Positions 44,982 to 54,880 of a stretch of DNA of 64,000 nucleotides are shown here, piece by piece. The DNA is from UBA7960 sp964624065 (GTDB lineage Bacteria > Bacteroidota > Bacteroidia > Bacteroidales > UBA7960). The first letter of the stretch is position 1; each line of letters begins with the position of its first letter. The notes beneath the pieces were generated by a model. That model ran no database searches and was not told where the DNA came from. It saw nothing but the letters and a program-made list of their open reading frames with translations. The stretch is from contig CAZUWF010000006.1 in the NCBI GenBank assembly GCA_964624065.1, forward strand, positions 1-64,000, in the 5' to 3' direction. The position numbers and the translations under genes were made by a program.

Positions 44982-46423
44982 AACAATTGTTACATTTGCA
45001 ACATCATTCCCTTACTAATTTGACGAAAAAAATCATTGAACAGTTCTTTTCGGATCTTTTTTCCAACAAAAGGATCGGAATTTTGGGTTTTGGCCGCGAG
45101 GGAATTTCTACCTATAAAACCATACGGAGGTACTTGCCCGAGTCCAAGATTTTGGTAATGGATAAATCAGAATTATCTGCCCAACAACAAGGATTTCTTG
45201 GTTCTGACCCGAAGGTTGAAGTATTTACCGGCAAAAATTATCTGGAAAAACTTTCGGAAACCGACCTGATAATAAAATCTCCGGGGATTCCCACCATGAC
45301 TTTGGAGGATTTTGGTTATAAAGGGGTCATTTTTTCGCAGGCTGATCTTTTTTTAAAGCTTTTTAGAGACCAGGTTGTTGGAATAACCGGAACCAAAGGA
45401 AAAAGTACGACTTCTAGCCTCCTTCATCATATTTTGATTACCGCGGGGCGAAAATCGCTGTTGGGAGGAAATATTGGTGTTCCTCCCTTCGAATTAATGG
45501 GTGAAATCACCGATGATGCCATAATTGTTTTGGAGCTTAGTAGCCACCAACTTGAAAACTGCTCCACCTCTCCGCATATTTCCATTTTGCTTAACCTTTT
45601 TCAAGAACACCTAGACCACTACAGGTCGTACTTTGACTACCAGTTGGCAAAGGGAAATATTATTAAGTTTCCAAGCTTAAACGATTACATTATTGCCGAT
45701 TTTTCAATTAAAGAGGTTGGGAGTTTGGTAACCTATATAAACCCTGAAAGCAAGAAAATTGACATTGGAAATACCGGTCATTTAAAAAACACTGCCCATT
45801 TTGTTGATGAGAACCTTATTGTTGAAGTAAATAATTCCATATTAAGGATCAATGGTTTGGCACGACAGATCAGAATTCCCGGAAGGCATAATCTAAAAAA
45901 TGTTTCCGCAGCCTCAGTTGCTGCTATCTTGTGTGGCATTGACTCAAATTCCATCGCCTCGGGTGTTTCTTCTTTTTATGGCCTGCCCCATAGGCTTGAG
46001 TACGTAGGGAAGGCAAGCGGAATACTTTTTTTCAACGATTCAATTTCAACAATACCTCAAGCCACAATTGAAGCCCTCAAGGCATTTCCCACGGCCTATA
46101 CCCTTATTGTGGGCGGTTTTGACCGCGGGGTTGATTATCAACCATTGATTGATTTCCTTCCCCACTCAAAAATCAATACCCTTGTTTTGTTGGGGAAGGC
46201 GGGAATTAGGATCCATGAAGGGTTGAATGGAACCAAAATCCCCCTAAAAACTAAAGTTCTCTTGGCCGAAAACTTTGAAGAAGGCTTTAGGCTGGCTGTG
46301 GGTAACACACCAGATGGGGCAGTATGCCTTTTATCGCCAGCCGCATCAAGTTACGATGAATTCAAGAACTTCGAACATAGGGGAGAAGTGTTCAAATCAC
46401 TTGTTTCAAAGCTTTTAAAGTAG
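44978..46423 (+). CDS. MurD-type Mur ligase (UDP-MurNAc-L-Ala:D-Glu ligase family)
   Basis: 481 residues starting at TTG 44978, overlapping the menE stop. Mur ligase layout: Rossmann-like N-domain (GILGFGREGIST), ATP loop GITGTKGKSTTSSLLHHIL, SLLGGNIGVPPFELM, ELSSHQLENC, NLFQEHLDHYRS, HNLKNVSAA and the C-terminal SPAASSYDEFKNFEHRGEVF, closest to MurD. Makes or resembles the enzyme that adds D-Glu to UDP-MurNAc-Ala. Not in a dcw cell-division cluster but at the end of the menaquinone operon, so it may be a second MurD-like ligase of different substrate; whether a canonical murD exists elsewhere cannot be seen. Confidence 0.85.
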   Translation: MKQLLHLQHHSLTNLTKKIIEQFFSDLFSNKRIGILGFGREGISTYKTIRRYLPESKILVMDKSELSAQQQGFLGSDPKVEVFTGKNYLEKLSETDLIIKSPGIPTMTLEDFGYKGVIFSQADLFLKLFRDQVVGITGTKGKSTTSSLLHHILITAGRKSLLGGNIGVPPFELMGEITDDAIIVLELSSHQLENCSTSPHISILLNLFQEHLDHYRSYFDYQLAKGNIIKFPSLNDYIIADFSIKEVGSLVTYINPESKKIDIGNTGHLKNTAHFVDENLIVEVNNSILRINGLARQIRIPGRHNLKNVSAASVAAILCGIDSNSIASGVSSFYGLPHRLEYVGKASGILFFNDSISTIPQATIEALKAFPTAYTLIVGGFDRGVDYQPLIDFLPHSKINTLVLLGKAGIRIHEGLNGTKIPLKTKVLLAENFEEGFRLAVGNTPDGAVCLLSPAASSYDEFKNFEHRGEVFKSLVSKLLK

Positions 46424-46443
46424 CCCAAAAAACATCATTAATA

Positions 46444-46475
46444 TTTTGCAAAGCGAAATATTATTACTATCTTCG
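46444..46475 (+). promoter_or_regulatory. Promoter of the gingipain-type protease gene
   Basis: TTTTG (46444-46448), 19-nt spacer, TATCTTCG (46468-46475): a one-mismatch TAnnTTTG with a well-spaced -33. The start ATG is at 46506, 31 bp on. Confidence 0.6.
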
Positions 46476-46505
46476 CGCGCAAGAATTACCAACCATCAGC
46501 AAACC

Positions 46506-49500
46506 ATGAAGTTAGAGTTACAAGCCTCTACACCATTAATTATGCTTGTGGCATTAGTGATCATTATCGGGTTTAAACCGGCAATTGCCCAGCCGATTTC
46601 AATAAGCCTATCTAAAACCAGGAGTGTTGCCGAAGTTAAGCAACACGACCTCAACAAGTTGGTTTTTTATGCAAATTTCAAAAGCATAGAGGGCCGGAGG
46701 GTTGAGACTGAGAAGGGTTTATTTGCCGAGTTGTTTCTCACAAAAGGGCATTCGATAGGCGAAATGGGTACTCCCAAGCTTCCAGCAACAATGCACCTTA
46801 TTGAGGTACCATTCGGGGCCGAAATGGATGTAAAAGTAAAGGGATACACACAAACCACGATCCAGCTTAACGAGCACGGAATAAAAATTCCGTTGATGCC
46901 GGTTCAACCTTCATTAAGAAAGGATTTGGATGCCTCTAAGGCTCCATTTGAATATAATGCAGCCAGTTATTCCAAAAATTCTTTCACCGAGGGCCAAATT
47001 GCATCGGTTGAGGTAATTGGCGTAATGAGGGGCGTTAGAATTGCAAGGCTAACAATATCTCCGGTAAGTTACAACCCTGTTGAAAACGCCATAAATGTTT
47101 ACAACGAAATTGAAGTTGAAATCAACTTTTCTGGGGCAGATGCCGCTTTGACAAACCAAATTAAGGCATCAACTTTCACCCCTTATTTTGAGCCAGTTTA
47201 CGAGAAATTAACGAGTAGGATCAAATCACGAGACATTTTTGACGATTATCCTGACCTTACAAAGGATCCAATCAAAATGGTTATAGTTTCGAACCGTATG
47301 TTCGAGCAAACATTGCAACCATTTATTGAGTGGAAAACACAGCAGGGGTTCTTTGTGACCGTTGGGTACACGGATGTTATCGGAACAACCGCCAATGCTA
47401 TTAAAAACTATATTCATGGCCTTTACAATGCCGCTACCCCGAACGATCCTGCTCCTTCTTTCATAATAATAGTTGGTGATCCAGCCACCATGCCGGCTTC
47501 GGCAACAGGAAGTGCCTCAGCAGGAGTTACAGACCTTTACTACGCATCGGTTGATGGCGATTATTTTCCCGAGATGTACTATGGCCGGCTGTCTGCCAGA
47601 ACAGTGCAGGAATTGCAAAACCAGATTGATAAAATTGTTTATTACCAAAAATATAACTTTTCCGATCCAACCTACCTGAACAATGTAACCTTGATTGCTG
47701 GTAGTGATGCATACTGGAACCCAAAAATTGGCCAGGCTACAATCAAGTATGGTACCGCAAATTACTTCAATGCAGCCAATGGATTTGGGACAGTTTGGGG
47801 GTATGGTGTTGCCAACGACCCCAACAATCCAAACAATAGTCCTGGATACACAGGATGTTATGAAAACCAAAGGATTTCTGTAAGTCTGATTAACTTCACG
47901 GCTCACTGCTCTCCTACCTCATGGGCCAATCCAACCCTAACTACAACGATGGTTCACAATATGACCAATACCGGCAAGTATTCTTTGGCTATAGGAAACT
48001 GTTGCCAAAGTGCCATGTTTAGCAACCCTGAATCAATAGGCGAGGCTTGGGTTAGAGCCCAAAACAAGGGAGCAGTAGCATACATTGGATCTGTTCCAAA
48101 CACATATTGGTTCGAAGATTTTTACTGGGCCGTTGGTGCATTTCCAATTGTAGGCACAAATGATGGATATGTTCCTACGGTTTCCCAAACTACCCTTGGT
48201 GCCTACGATGCACCTTTTATTTCTGATTACCTTGCCGTTGGTGCCCTCAATTTTGTTGGTAATCTGGCGGTTACTGAAGCCAATATCCAAGGATATCCTC
48301 GTCATTCTAGTCCACTTTACTATTGGCAAGCCTACCACATCTTTGGCGATCCATCCACCTACATATACCTAAGGGAAGGTTTGGCGAACCAAGTTTCTCA
48401 TTTGCCGATAGTTCCAATTGGCCTTAACACTTACACGGTTAATGCCCTTCCTGGCTCATATGTTGGTATTTCAAAAAATGGCGTTTTGCACGGAGCCGCC
48501 CTAGTGGGGTCAACAGGTGAGGTTGAGGTGCCAATTCAACCTATTTTGGAGGGAGGCAATGTTATGGTAGTAGTTACGAAACCACAGCATATTCCTTACA
48601 TTGCGGAACTTCCAGCTGCAACCTTGGAGGGTCCATTCATTGTGCTTGACAATTACACTATAAACGACCAAACAGGTAACAATAACGGACTTGCCGATTA
48701 TGGTGAGAGTTTTGCTATAAACTTAACATTAAAAAATGTTGGTACCGCCCTTGGAACAAACCTCATTGCAACCCTTTCGGGAAATGATAGTTTCTTTACA
48801 GCCTCGAATGCTGGGCCTGTTTCGTTTGGAAACATTCTTCCTGGACCCAATGGAAATACTGTAAACGTAAATGGTGCTTTTTCGTTTACTTTGGCCAATA
48901 ATGTACCGGACCAGCATAAGGCAAATTTTATCCTTTCAATCACGAATGGCGATAAGGTTTGGAATTCAAAAATTAGAATTACGGCTCAAGCCCCTGTTTT
49001 ATCAATTGGGTCCATATCCATCAATGATAACAACCACGCTACTCCCGGTGTTTTGGATCCTGGAGAAACTGCAAATGCAGTGATTCAGATTTACAACACG
49101 GGAAACTCTCCTGCCAAAAACGTTGGGGCATTACTAACAACCCTGTCACCGTTTTTGACCATAAATGGGTTAGCTACAATCAACATACCTTCACTTACTG
49201 CGGGTCAATCGTCGCAAGCCGCCTTCTCCGTTACTGCTGCTGCAAGCACTCCGCTAGAAACCAGTACGGTGGTTAATCTTGACCTTCGGTCGGGGCAATA
49301 TTATGCCAACAAGAATCTATCAATAATAGTGGGTTTTGTACCTGTTTTCAATATTCAAAATGGTCAAGTAACGGCCTGCACTGGGCGCTTTTATGATAGT
49401 GGGGGGGCTACGGGAAATTATGCGAACAATGAGAACCGAACCATGACTTTCACTCCAACGCACCCACAGGCAAGTTTGTGGTTTAATTTTACATCATTCA

Positions 49501-51287
49501 ATACCGAAAATAATTATGACAAGTTGTTCATTTATAATGGTGCTAATACTTCATCACCACAATTTCCGGGAAGTCCGTTTATGGGCACAGCTACGCCTGG
49601 GATGATAATGGCCACCAATGCGCAAGGTGCAATAACATTTGCTTTTACTTCAGACGCTTCGATTGTTAGGTCTGGCTGGTCAGCAGATTTTTTCTGCATT
49701 GATTTAAGTGTACCGCCAAGCTGCGCCTCCAATCCCAGCCCAGCTATTGGCCACGTGGTTGCCACAAGTCCGGTTAATCTACAATGGAATAGAGTGCCTG
49801 GGGCAACTGAATATGATGTTTTCATAGGAGTTGGCTCCTTGCCAGAAACCGCAACAGCTACGGTAACTCAAAATAGCTTCAATTTTATTCTGCAAGATTT
49901 TTCAAATTACCTTTGGAAGGTGGTGCCTAAAAACAGCTCAGGCAGTGCAACAGGTTGCAGTGTTTGGGCATTTTCAACAGCCAAGCTCGCAACGATTGTT
50001 AACATGCATACTGGATCCATAACTACCTGCAATTCTCTGTTTTACGACTCAGGCGGGCCGTCAGGGGCCTATTCGCATAATGAAAACCTAATGCTCACTT
50101 TTAACCCCACGATCCCTGGCGCCAAAGTAAGAGTCCAGTTCCATACTCTTGACGTGGAGAGTCACTCTACTTGCAATTACGATAGATTGCTGGTTTACGA
50201 CGGGTCGGGTGCCCAAGCAACACTACTAGGTCGCTTTTGTGGTACCACCATCCCCGGAATTTTAACTTCTACAAATGGTCCTCTTACCTTCCATTTCACC
50301 AGTGATGGTACTATTGCCAAGCCTGGTTGGTCGGCACACGTTTCTTGTCACGGTCCATTCCATGATGTCACCTTCACGATCCAAGGACCATCAGGGCCGG
50401 TGGAGGGAGCAATGGTTAAAGTTGGTAGTACGGAAGTGACGACCAATTCTACTGGCATTGCTATTTTGCAAGGGCTTCAAGCAGGTACATCAATTTACAC
50501 CGTAATCAAGGAAGGGTTCTTGGCGGCAAGTGGCACTTTTGTTGTCGCTGAAAACACCCCTGTTTCTGTTGTCCTATCAAAATTATACAAGGCGACATTT
50601 GTAGTCAGATCTAACGAAAACCCGGTTGAAGGTGCAACAATTGTCATAAATAATTCCTCTTGGGTTACCAACAGCAACGGTTTAGCATTCACAAATCTAG
50701 TTGGAGGTACATACTCGTATATGGTTTCAAAAACTGGATTCCAGCAAGCCTCAGGACAGCTGTTAATAGCCGGCCAGAATGTTGAGGTGAGGGTTAATCT
50801 CCAACCCCTCTACCTGATTACGTTCCAAGTGGCAACTTCTGGCGGGCCGCTTCACCGTGCCGAGATAAAAATTGCCGGCCATACGCTGCATACCAATAAT
50901 TTTGGTAGATGCAGCATATCTCTAATACCAGGCAACTACAATTATTCGGTTAGGTATCTTGAATTTCCACCAGTATCAGGGTCACTAAATGTGGTGGATG
51001 ATAATATCTTTTTATCGGTATTGGTCGAAACTAGCACTGGAGAACCAGCAATGCAAAACGTCGTTCTGTTTCCAAACCCATTCACTTCAAAGATTAATTT
51101 CACTGGTACTTCTGATGTAAGGTTGGTAACAATTTCTACCTCCTCTGGCCAGGAGGTAATTGAAAAGAAAAACCAAGGGTCAAACCAAATGGAGATTCAA
51201 ACTGGTTGGCTGCCTGTAGGTATTTACATTGTAAAATTGGTTGACAAAAAAAACAAAACGGTTATTCATAAAATGGTCAAGCAATAG
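46506..51287 (+). CDS. Secreted gingipain-type (C25) cysteine protease with CUB, carboxypeptidase-regulatory repeats and T9SS sorting domain
   Basis: 1593 residues from ATG at 46506. Signal peptide (LVIIIGFKPAIAQ), a propeptide-like region (about 30-255), then the C25 domain (about 256-620). FTAHCSPTSWANP and LAIGNCCQSAMF give catalytic His 467 and Cys 500; their 33-residue spacing equals that of RgpB His 211/Cys 244. Then Ig-like domains, two CUB-like domains (first near nt 49375-49700, second from about nt 50027), three carboxypeptidase regulatory-like repeats and a type A sorting domain (VVLFPNPF near residue 1519 to VIHKMVKQ). Exported by T9SS and probably cell-surface or secreted. The last 1.26 kb is closely related to the end of the next gene. 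Cleavage specificity is not predictable; gingipain Arg/Lys preference should not be assumed. Confidence 0.92.
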   Translation: MKLELQASTPLIMLVALVIIIGFKPAIAQPISISLSKTRSVAEVKQHDLNKLVFYANFKSIEGRRVETEKGLFAELFLTKGHSIGEMGTPKLPATMHLIEVPFGAEMDVKVKGYTQTTIQLNEHGIKIPLMPVQPSLRKDLDASKAPFEYNAASYSKNSFTEGQIASVEVIGVMRGVRIARLTISPVSYNPVENAINVYNEIEVEINFSGADAALTNQIKASTFTPYFEPVYEKLTSRIKSRDIFDDYPDLTKDPIKMVIVSNRMFEQTLQPFIEWKTQQGFFVTVGYTDVIGTTANAIKNYIHGLYNAATPNDPAPSFIIIVGDPATMPASATGSASAGVTDLYYASVDGDYFPEMYYGRLSARTVQELQNQIDKIVYYQKYNFSDPTYLNNVTLIAGSDAYWNPKIGQATIKYGTANYFNAANGFGTVWGYGVANDPNNPNNSPGYTGCYENQRISVSLINFTAHCSPTSWANPTLTTTMVHNMTNTGKYSLAIGNCCQSAMFSNPESIGEAWVRAQNKGAVAYIGSVPNTYWFEDFYWAVGAFPIVGTNDGYVPTVSQTTLGAYDAPFISDYLAVGALNFVGNLAVTEANIQGYPRHSSPLYYWQAYHIFGDPSTYIYLREGLANQVSHLPIVPIGLNTYTVNALPGSYVGISKNGVLHGAALVGSTGEVEVPIQPILEGGNVMVVVTKPQHIPYIAELPAATLEGPFIVLDNYTINDQTGNNNGLADYGESFAINLTLKNVGTALGTNLIATLSGNDSFFTASNAGPVSFGNILPGPNGNTVNVNGAFSFTLANNVPDQHKANFILSITNGDKVWNSKIRITAQAPVLSIGSISINDNNHATPGVLDPGETANAVIQIYNTGNSPAKNVGALLTTLSPFLTINGLATINIPSLTAGQSSQAAFSVTAAASTPLETSTVVNLDLRSGQYYANKNLSIIVGFVPVFNIQNGQVTACTGRFYDSGGATGNYANNENRTMTFTPTHPQASLWFNFTSFNTENNYDKLFIYNGANTSSPQFPGSPFMGTATPGMIMATNAQGAITFAFTSDASIVRSGWSADFFCIDLSVPPSCASNPSPAIGHVVATSPVNLQWNRVPGATEYDVFIGVGSLPETATATVTQNSFNFILQDFSNYLWKVVPKNSSGSATGCSVWAFSTAKLATIVNMHTGSITTCNSLFYDSGGPSGAYSHNENLMLTFNPTIPGAKVRVQFHTLDVESHSTCNYDRLLVYDGSGAQATLLGRFCGTTIPGILTSTNGPLTFHFTSDGTIAKPGWSAHVSCHGPFHDVTFTIQGPSGPVEGAMVKVGSTEVTTNSTGIAILQGLQAGTSIYTVIKEGFLAASGTFVVAENTPVSVVLSKLYKATFVVRSNENPVEGATIVINNSSWVTNSNGLAFTNLVGGTYSYMVSKTGFQQASGQLLIAGQNVEVRVNLQPLYLITFQVATSGGPLHRAEIKIAGHTLHTNNFGRCSISLIPGNYNYSVRYLEFPPVSGSLNVVDDNIFLSVLVETSTGEPAMQNVVLFPNPFTSKINFTGTSDVRLVTISTSSGQEVIEKKNQGSNQMEIQTGWLPVGIYIVKLVDKKNKTVIHKMVKQ

Positions 51288-51310
51288 TAATTTCAATTAA
51301 GATTCAAATA

Positions 51311-51346
51311 AAAAAACCGATCCAATTCTGGGGCGGTTTTTTTTTT
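51311..51346 (+). terminator. Terminator of the gingipain-type protease gene
   Basis: AAAAAACCGATCC ... GGGGCGGTTTTTT hairpin with a T run to 51346, 24 bp after the stop. Confidence 0.8.
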
Positions 51347-51409
51347 ATTGATTTTTTTTTACTTTTACCAAATATTTGTCAAACTATTTTTTAATCAAAG
51401 CCATTATTT

Positions 51410-54400
51410 ATGAACAAAAATTTACCGTCTCGTTTAGTTACCCTGGTGTTGCTTTCTTTTTTGATTGTAATATCTAAATTGCCCGCCCAAGTTAATCAGG
51501 GTGGCACACCCATAGGGTTAGAGCTTGAAAAGTTGAAAATTGTTGCAGATGTTGATTTCGAATCAATGCCATGGTTCGACATCGAAGCCCTCAGGGCCGA
51601 AGACGCGGTCCGCGACGGCCAACCCGGCCAGCCATGGCGTTTCGGCCATAATCATTTAGTTAATCTAAACCTTGGTAATTCGGGACAGTGGGTAAGGCTG
51701 GAGGATGGCTCCAAACTGTGGCGGTTGGGAATTGAATGCCCGGGAGCCATTTCAATAAACCTTGCTTTTGATGATTTTCGGATACCTCAAGGCTCCAAGC
51801 TTTTTATTTACACACCTTGCGGAAAAAATATTCAGGGTGCTTTTACAAGTTACAACAACCAGCAGGATGGGTATTTTGCAACTGCGCCAATTCTTGGTGA
51901 ATCCATTATTATAGAATACCTTGAGCCATCTAATGTCGATTTTTCGGGCTATTTCAACCTTTTCAGAGTAACCCACGGTTACAGGGGTATGGGCGAACTG
52001 ACAGAAAAAGGTTTCGGACAATCAGGTGCTTGCAATATGAACGTTGCATGTCCGGCAGCCGAAGGCTGGGGCAAGCAGATTAGGTCGGTTGCCAAGATTT
52101 TGAGAAATGGTGCCGATTGGTGCTCTGGTGCATTGATAAACAACACACAAAATGACGCTAAACCTTATTTCCTGAGCGCCAATCATTGTTTTGCCACCGA
52201 GGGTACATTAGTTTTTGTATTCAACTGGCAAAGCCCCACCTGTGCCAACCCACCCACAGCTCCACCGGTTGTACATACAATCAGCGGTGCAGTTACAAGG
52301 GCAAGGCACTCCACCTCAGATGTTTGGCTTCTTGAATTCAACAACCCTGTTCCTCTTGACTTTAACGCTTATTTTTCTGGATGGAATCGCGACTTGAGCG
52401 ATGCTATCCCAGGCTTAATTACGGGAGTGCATCACCCCGCCGGTGATATCAAAAAGTTCAGCTATTCAAATTCCGGAGTTACACGTGCAAGTTACCTTGG
52501 TGCCACAAATTCTGGAACCTCGCATTGGAGAATTACATGGGACGGGGGTACCACAACAGAAGGGGGATCTAGTGGGTCACCAATTTTTGACTCCAATGGA
52601 AGGATAATTGGTCAATTGCACGGTGGTTATGCCGCGTGCGGAAACACCCTTGCCGACTGGTATGGAAGGTTTGGAGTTTCGATGGATAATGGTTTACGCC
52701 CCTGGTTGGATCCAACCAATACGGGCGTAATGGCTATCAATGGCTATGATCCGATACTTGATGCCACCAACCCAGCTGCCCCGGCTGCAGTAACAAACCT
52801 CGCACTTCAGCCTGCCGCCAACGGGCAGTTATCGGCCAACCTGAGCTGGACAAATCCTTCCTTATCTTTTTCGGGTTCTCCGCTAACCCAACTAAGCTCG
52901 GTAAACATATATAGGGATCAGGTTTTGATTCATTCCTTAACCCCCACCCAAATTGGTGCTCCTGCAAATTTTGTAGATCAAAACATTACCTCATCAGGAT
53001 TTTACACCTATGTTGTGCGGGGAGTAAACTCAAATGGAGAGGGCCCCAAGGTAGAAGTTAAGGGTTTTGTTGGTCATGATAAGCCCGGAAAAGTCGGTAA
53101 CCTTCTTTTAACAGCAGTTGGCAATGATGGTTTACTTACCTGGACAGCACCTACCCACGGTCAGCATAATGCGTTTTATAATCCAACCTCCCTGACACAC
53201 TACGTAATTACAAGAAAGCCCGGCAATACTGTCTTTAACGTTCCTGCCAGTGCTGTTCAGTTTTTAGACAACACCGTGCCGATAATGGGTAATTACACTT
53301 ACACCATCGCAGGCGTAAACCAGTCCGGAGTGGGTGAGGAGTCAACCTCAAACTCCGTACTCCTTGCCTCACAAGGGGCCGTATTTATGGCCAATGGCTC
53401 CTCTACAACCTGCAATGCAACATTTTTTGATTCTGGCGGACCAAGTGCGAACTACCAAATTAACGAAAGTTTTGTTTACACATTCAACCCAGGGATTGCA
53501 AACTCAAACATTAGGGTAGAGTTTTTAACTTTCAACATCGAATCTCATTGGAATTGCAATTATGACAGGTTGCTTGTATATGATGGGCCCAACACCAGCT
53601 CTCCATTGTTAGGAAGGTTTTGTGGTACAACAATTCCTGGGCCATTTACTGCCACCACCGGTCCGCTAACATTTCACTTCATTAGTGACATAGCCAGGAC
53701 AACGCCCGGTTGGTCTGCCGTGGTGTCATGCCACGGACCATTCCATGATGTTACTTTTTCCGTAACGGGACCAGATGGTCCAGTAGCTGGAGCACTCGTA
53801 AAGGTCGATAATAAGGAGGTGTTGACGAATGAAAATGGCTTGGCTGTTTTGCAGGGTCTTCAGGCAGGAGAAAGGCAATTCCGGGTTACCAAGGAAGGCT
53901 TCTTGCCTGCATCAGGCCCAATAAACGTCGTGGCAGGGTTGCAGTTTCCGGTGGTTTTAAACAAACTTTACTCCTTGCAATTTAACGTCAGAACAGGCCA
54001 AACCCCAATTAATGGAGCAACAATATTAGTTAACAACACATCGCTTACTTCAAACAATCAGGGAATTGCAACAATATCATTGCCAAACGGTACGTTCACC
54101 TACAGTGTTACGAGAAATGGATATCAGACCGCTACGGGCGAGGTAACCATTGCTGGGCAAAATATGGTGATTGGTGTTAACCTTAACCCACTTTACACCG
54201 TAACCTTCCAAGTTGCCACTTCAGGAGGGCCATTGAATAGGGCCGAGATCAAAATTGGAGGACACACTCTGCTAACAAACAATACCGGGCAAGCAAACGT
54301 GAACCTAATTCCTGGATCGTACCCTTACGAGGTTAAATACTTGCATTTCCCTGTTATTACCGGATCAATTGTAGTTACAAATAATAACGTTTTCTTGGGA

Positions 54401-54670
54401 GTGCTCCTAGAAACCAATGTGCCAGACTTATTGCCTAATCATTTCAAGATTTATCCCAATCCATTTGGATCTAAAATAACATTGGAAGGGACAACCGAAC
54501 TTAAAGAAGTGTCAATTACCACAATTACTGGCCAAGTAGTTTTGAGAGTTTCCAACCAAGGAGCAGCATCGATGGAAGTTCAAACTGGCCACCTGCCTGC
54601 AGGAGTTTATTTGGTCAAATTAGTAGGAAAAAACAACGAGGTGTTCACACAAAAGGTTATGAAGCAGTAA
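51410..54670 (+). CDS. Secreted Lys-C-like serine protease with fibronectin-like, CUB and regulatory repeats and T9SS sorting domain
   Basis: 1086 residues with signal peptide (LLSFLIVISKLPAQ). Chymotrypsin-fold domain of the lysyl-endopeptidase type: SANHC (His 259), STSDVWLLEF (Asp 304) and GGSSGSPIFD (Ser 388) followed by GQLHGG; a long region before the domain is probably propeptide. Then fibronectin-like domains (about 450-660), one CUB-like domain, three carboxypeptidase regulatory-like repeats and a type A sorting domain (FKIYPNPFGSK ... FTQKVMKQ). From about nt 53405 on it parallels the C-terminal cassette of the preceding gene. Expected to be exported through T9SS and to cut proteins, probably after Lys, though the specificity pocket was not verified. 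Confidence 0.92.
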   Translation: MNKNLPSRLVTLVLLSFLIVISKLPAQVNQGGTPIGLELEKLKIVADVDFESMPWFDIEALRAEDAVRDGQPGQPWRFGHNHLVNLNLGNSGQWVRLEDGSKLWRLGIECPGAISINLAFDDFRIPQGSKLFIYTPCGKNIQGAFTSYNNQQDGYFATAPILGESIIIEYLEPSNVDFSGYFNLFRVTHGYRGMGELTEKGFGQSGACNMNVACPAAEGWGKQIRSVAKILRNGADWCSGALINNTQNDAKPYFLSANHCFATEGTLVFVFNWQSPTCANPPTAPPVVHTISGAVTRARHSTSDVWLLEFNNPVPLDFNAYFSGWNRDLSDAIPGLITGVHHPAGDIKKFSYSNSGVTRASYLGATNSGTSHWRITWDGGTTTEGGSSGSPIFDSNGRIIGQLHGGYAACGNTLADWYGRFGVSMDNGLRPWLDPTNTGVMAINGYDPILDATNPAAPAAVTNLALQPAANGQLSANLSWTNPSLSFSGSPLTQLSSVNIYRDQVLIHSLTPTQIGAPANFVDQNITSSGFYTYVVRGVNSNGEGPKVEVKGFVGHDKPGKVGNLLLTAVGNDGLLTWTAPTHGQHNAFYNPTSLTHYVITRKPGNTVFNVPASAVQFLDNTVPIMGNYTYTIAGVNQSGVGEESTSNSVLLASQGAVFMANGSSTTCNATFFDSGGPSANYQINESFVYTFNPGIANSNIRVEFLTFNIESHWNCNYDRLLVYDGPNTSSPLLGRFCGTTIPGPFTATTGPLTFHFISDIARTTPGWSAVVSCHGPFHDVTFSVTGPDGPVAGALVKVDNKEVLTNENGLAVLQGLQAGERQFRVTKEGFLPASGPINVVAGLQFPVVLNKLYSLQFNVRTGQTPINGATILVNNTSLTSNNQGIATISLPNGTFTYSVTRNGYQTATGEVTIAGQNMVIGVNLNPLYTVTFQVATSGGPLNRAEIKIGGHTLLTNNTGQANVNLIPGSYPYEVKYLHFPVITGSIVVTNNNVFLGVLLETNVPDLLPNHFKIYPNPFGSKITLEGTTELKEVSITTITGQVVLRVSNQGAASMEVQTGHLPAGVYLVKLVGKNNEVFTQKVMKQ

Positions 54671-54690
54671 AGCCAAGGCCGTTGCTATTA

Positions 54691-54726
54691 AAAAGGAGGC
54701 TGGTTTATGCCAGCCTCCTTTATTTT
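54691..54726. terminator. Terminator between the Lys-C-like protease gene and the THX gene
   Basis: 11-bp perfect stem (54693-54703 with 54710-54720), 6-nt loop, T-rich on the plus side and A-rich on the other, so it could serve both convergent genes. Confidence 0.85.
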
Positions 54727-54739
54727 GTTCCACCAAGAA

Positions 54740-54880
54740 TTATTTCTTGGCTTTCTTTTTTTGTTTCAAAGGGGATTTTTCGTTAGGAACAAGGCTTTTC
54801 GCTATTTTTTTTGACCTAGTTTTGCCATAAGTCCCCCTCGCAATCTTCCCTCTGCGGGTTTTTAAATCTCCTTTTCCCAT
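54740..54880 (-). CDS. 30S ribosomal protein THX (bTHX)
   Basis: 46 residues, 141 bp. The protein starts MGKGDLKTRRGKIARGTYGK and continues with basic TRSKKIAKSL to a Lys-rich tail, matching the MGKGDxKTRRGKI...GxYGKTR signature of the small ribosomal protein THX first seen in Thermus and common in Bacteroidota. It binds at the head of the 30S subunit. Codon-by-codon reading from CAT at 54878 to TTA at 54740 is unbroken. A TAATTTTG -7 box lies at 54923-54930 (minus). No neighbour of related function. Confidence 0.92.
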   Translation of the reverse strand: MGKGDLKTRRGKIARGTYGKTRSKKIAKSLVPNEKSPLKQKKKAKK

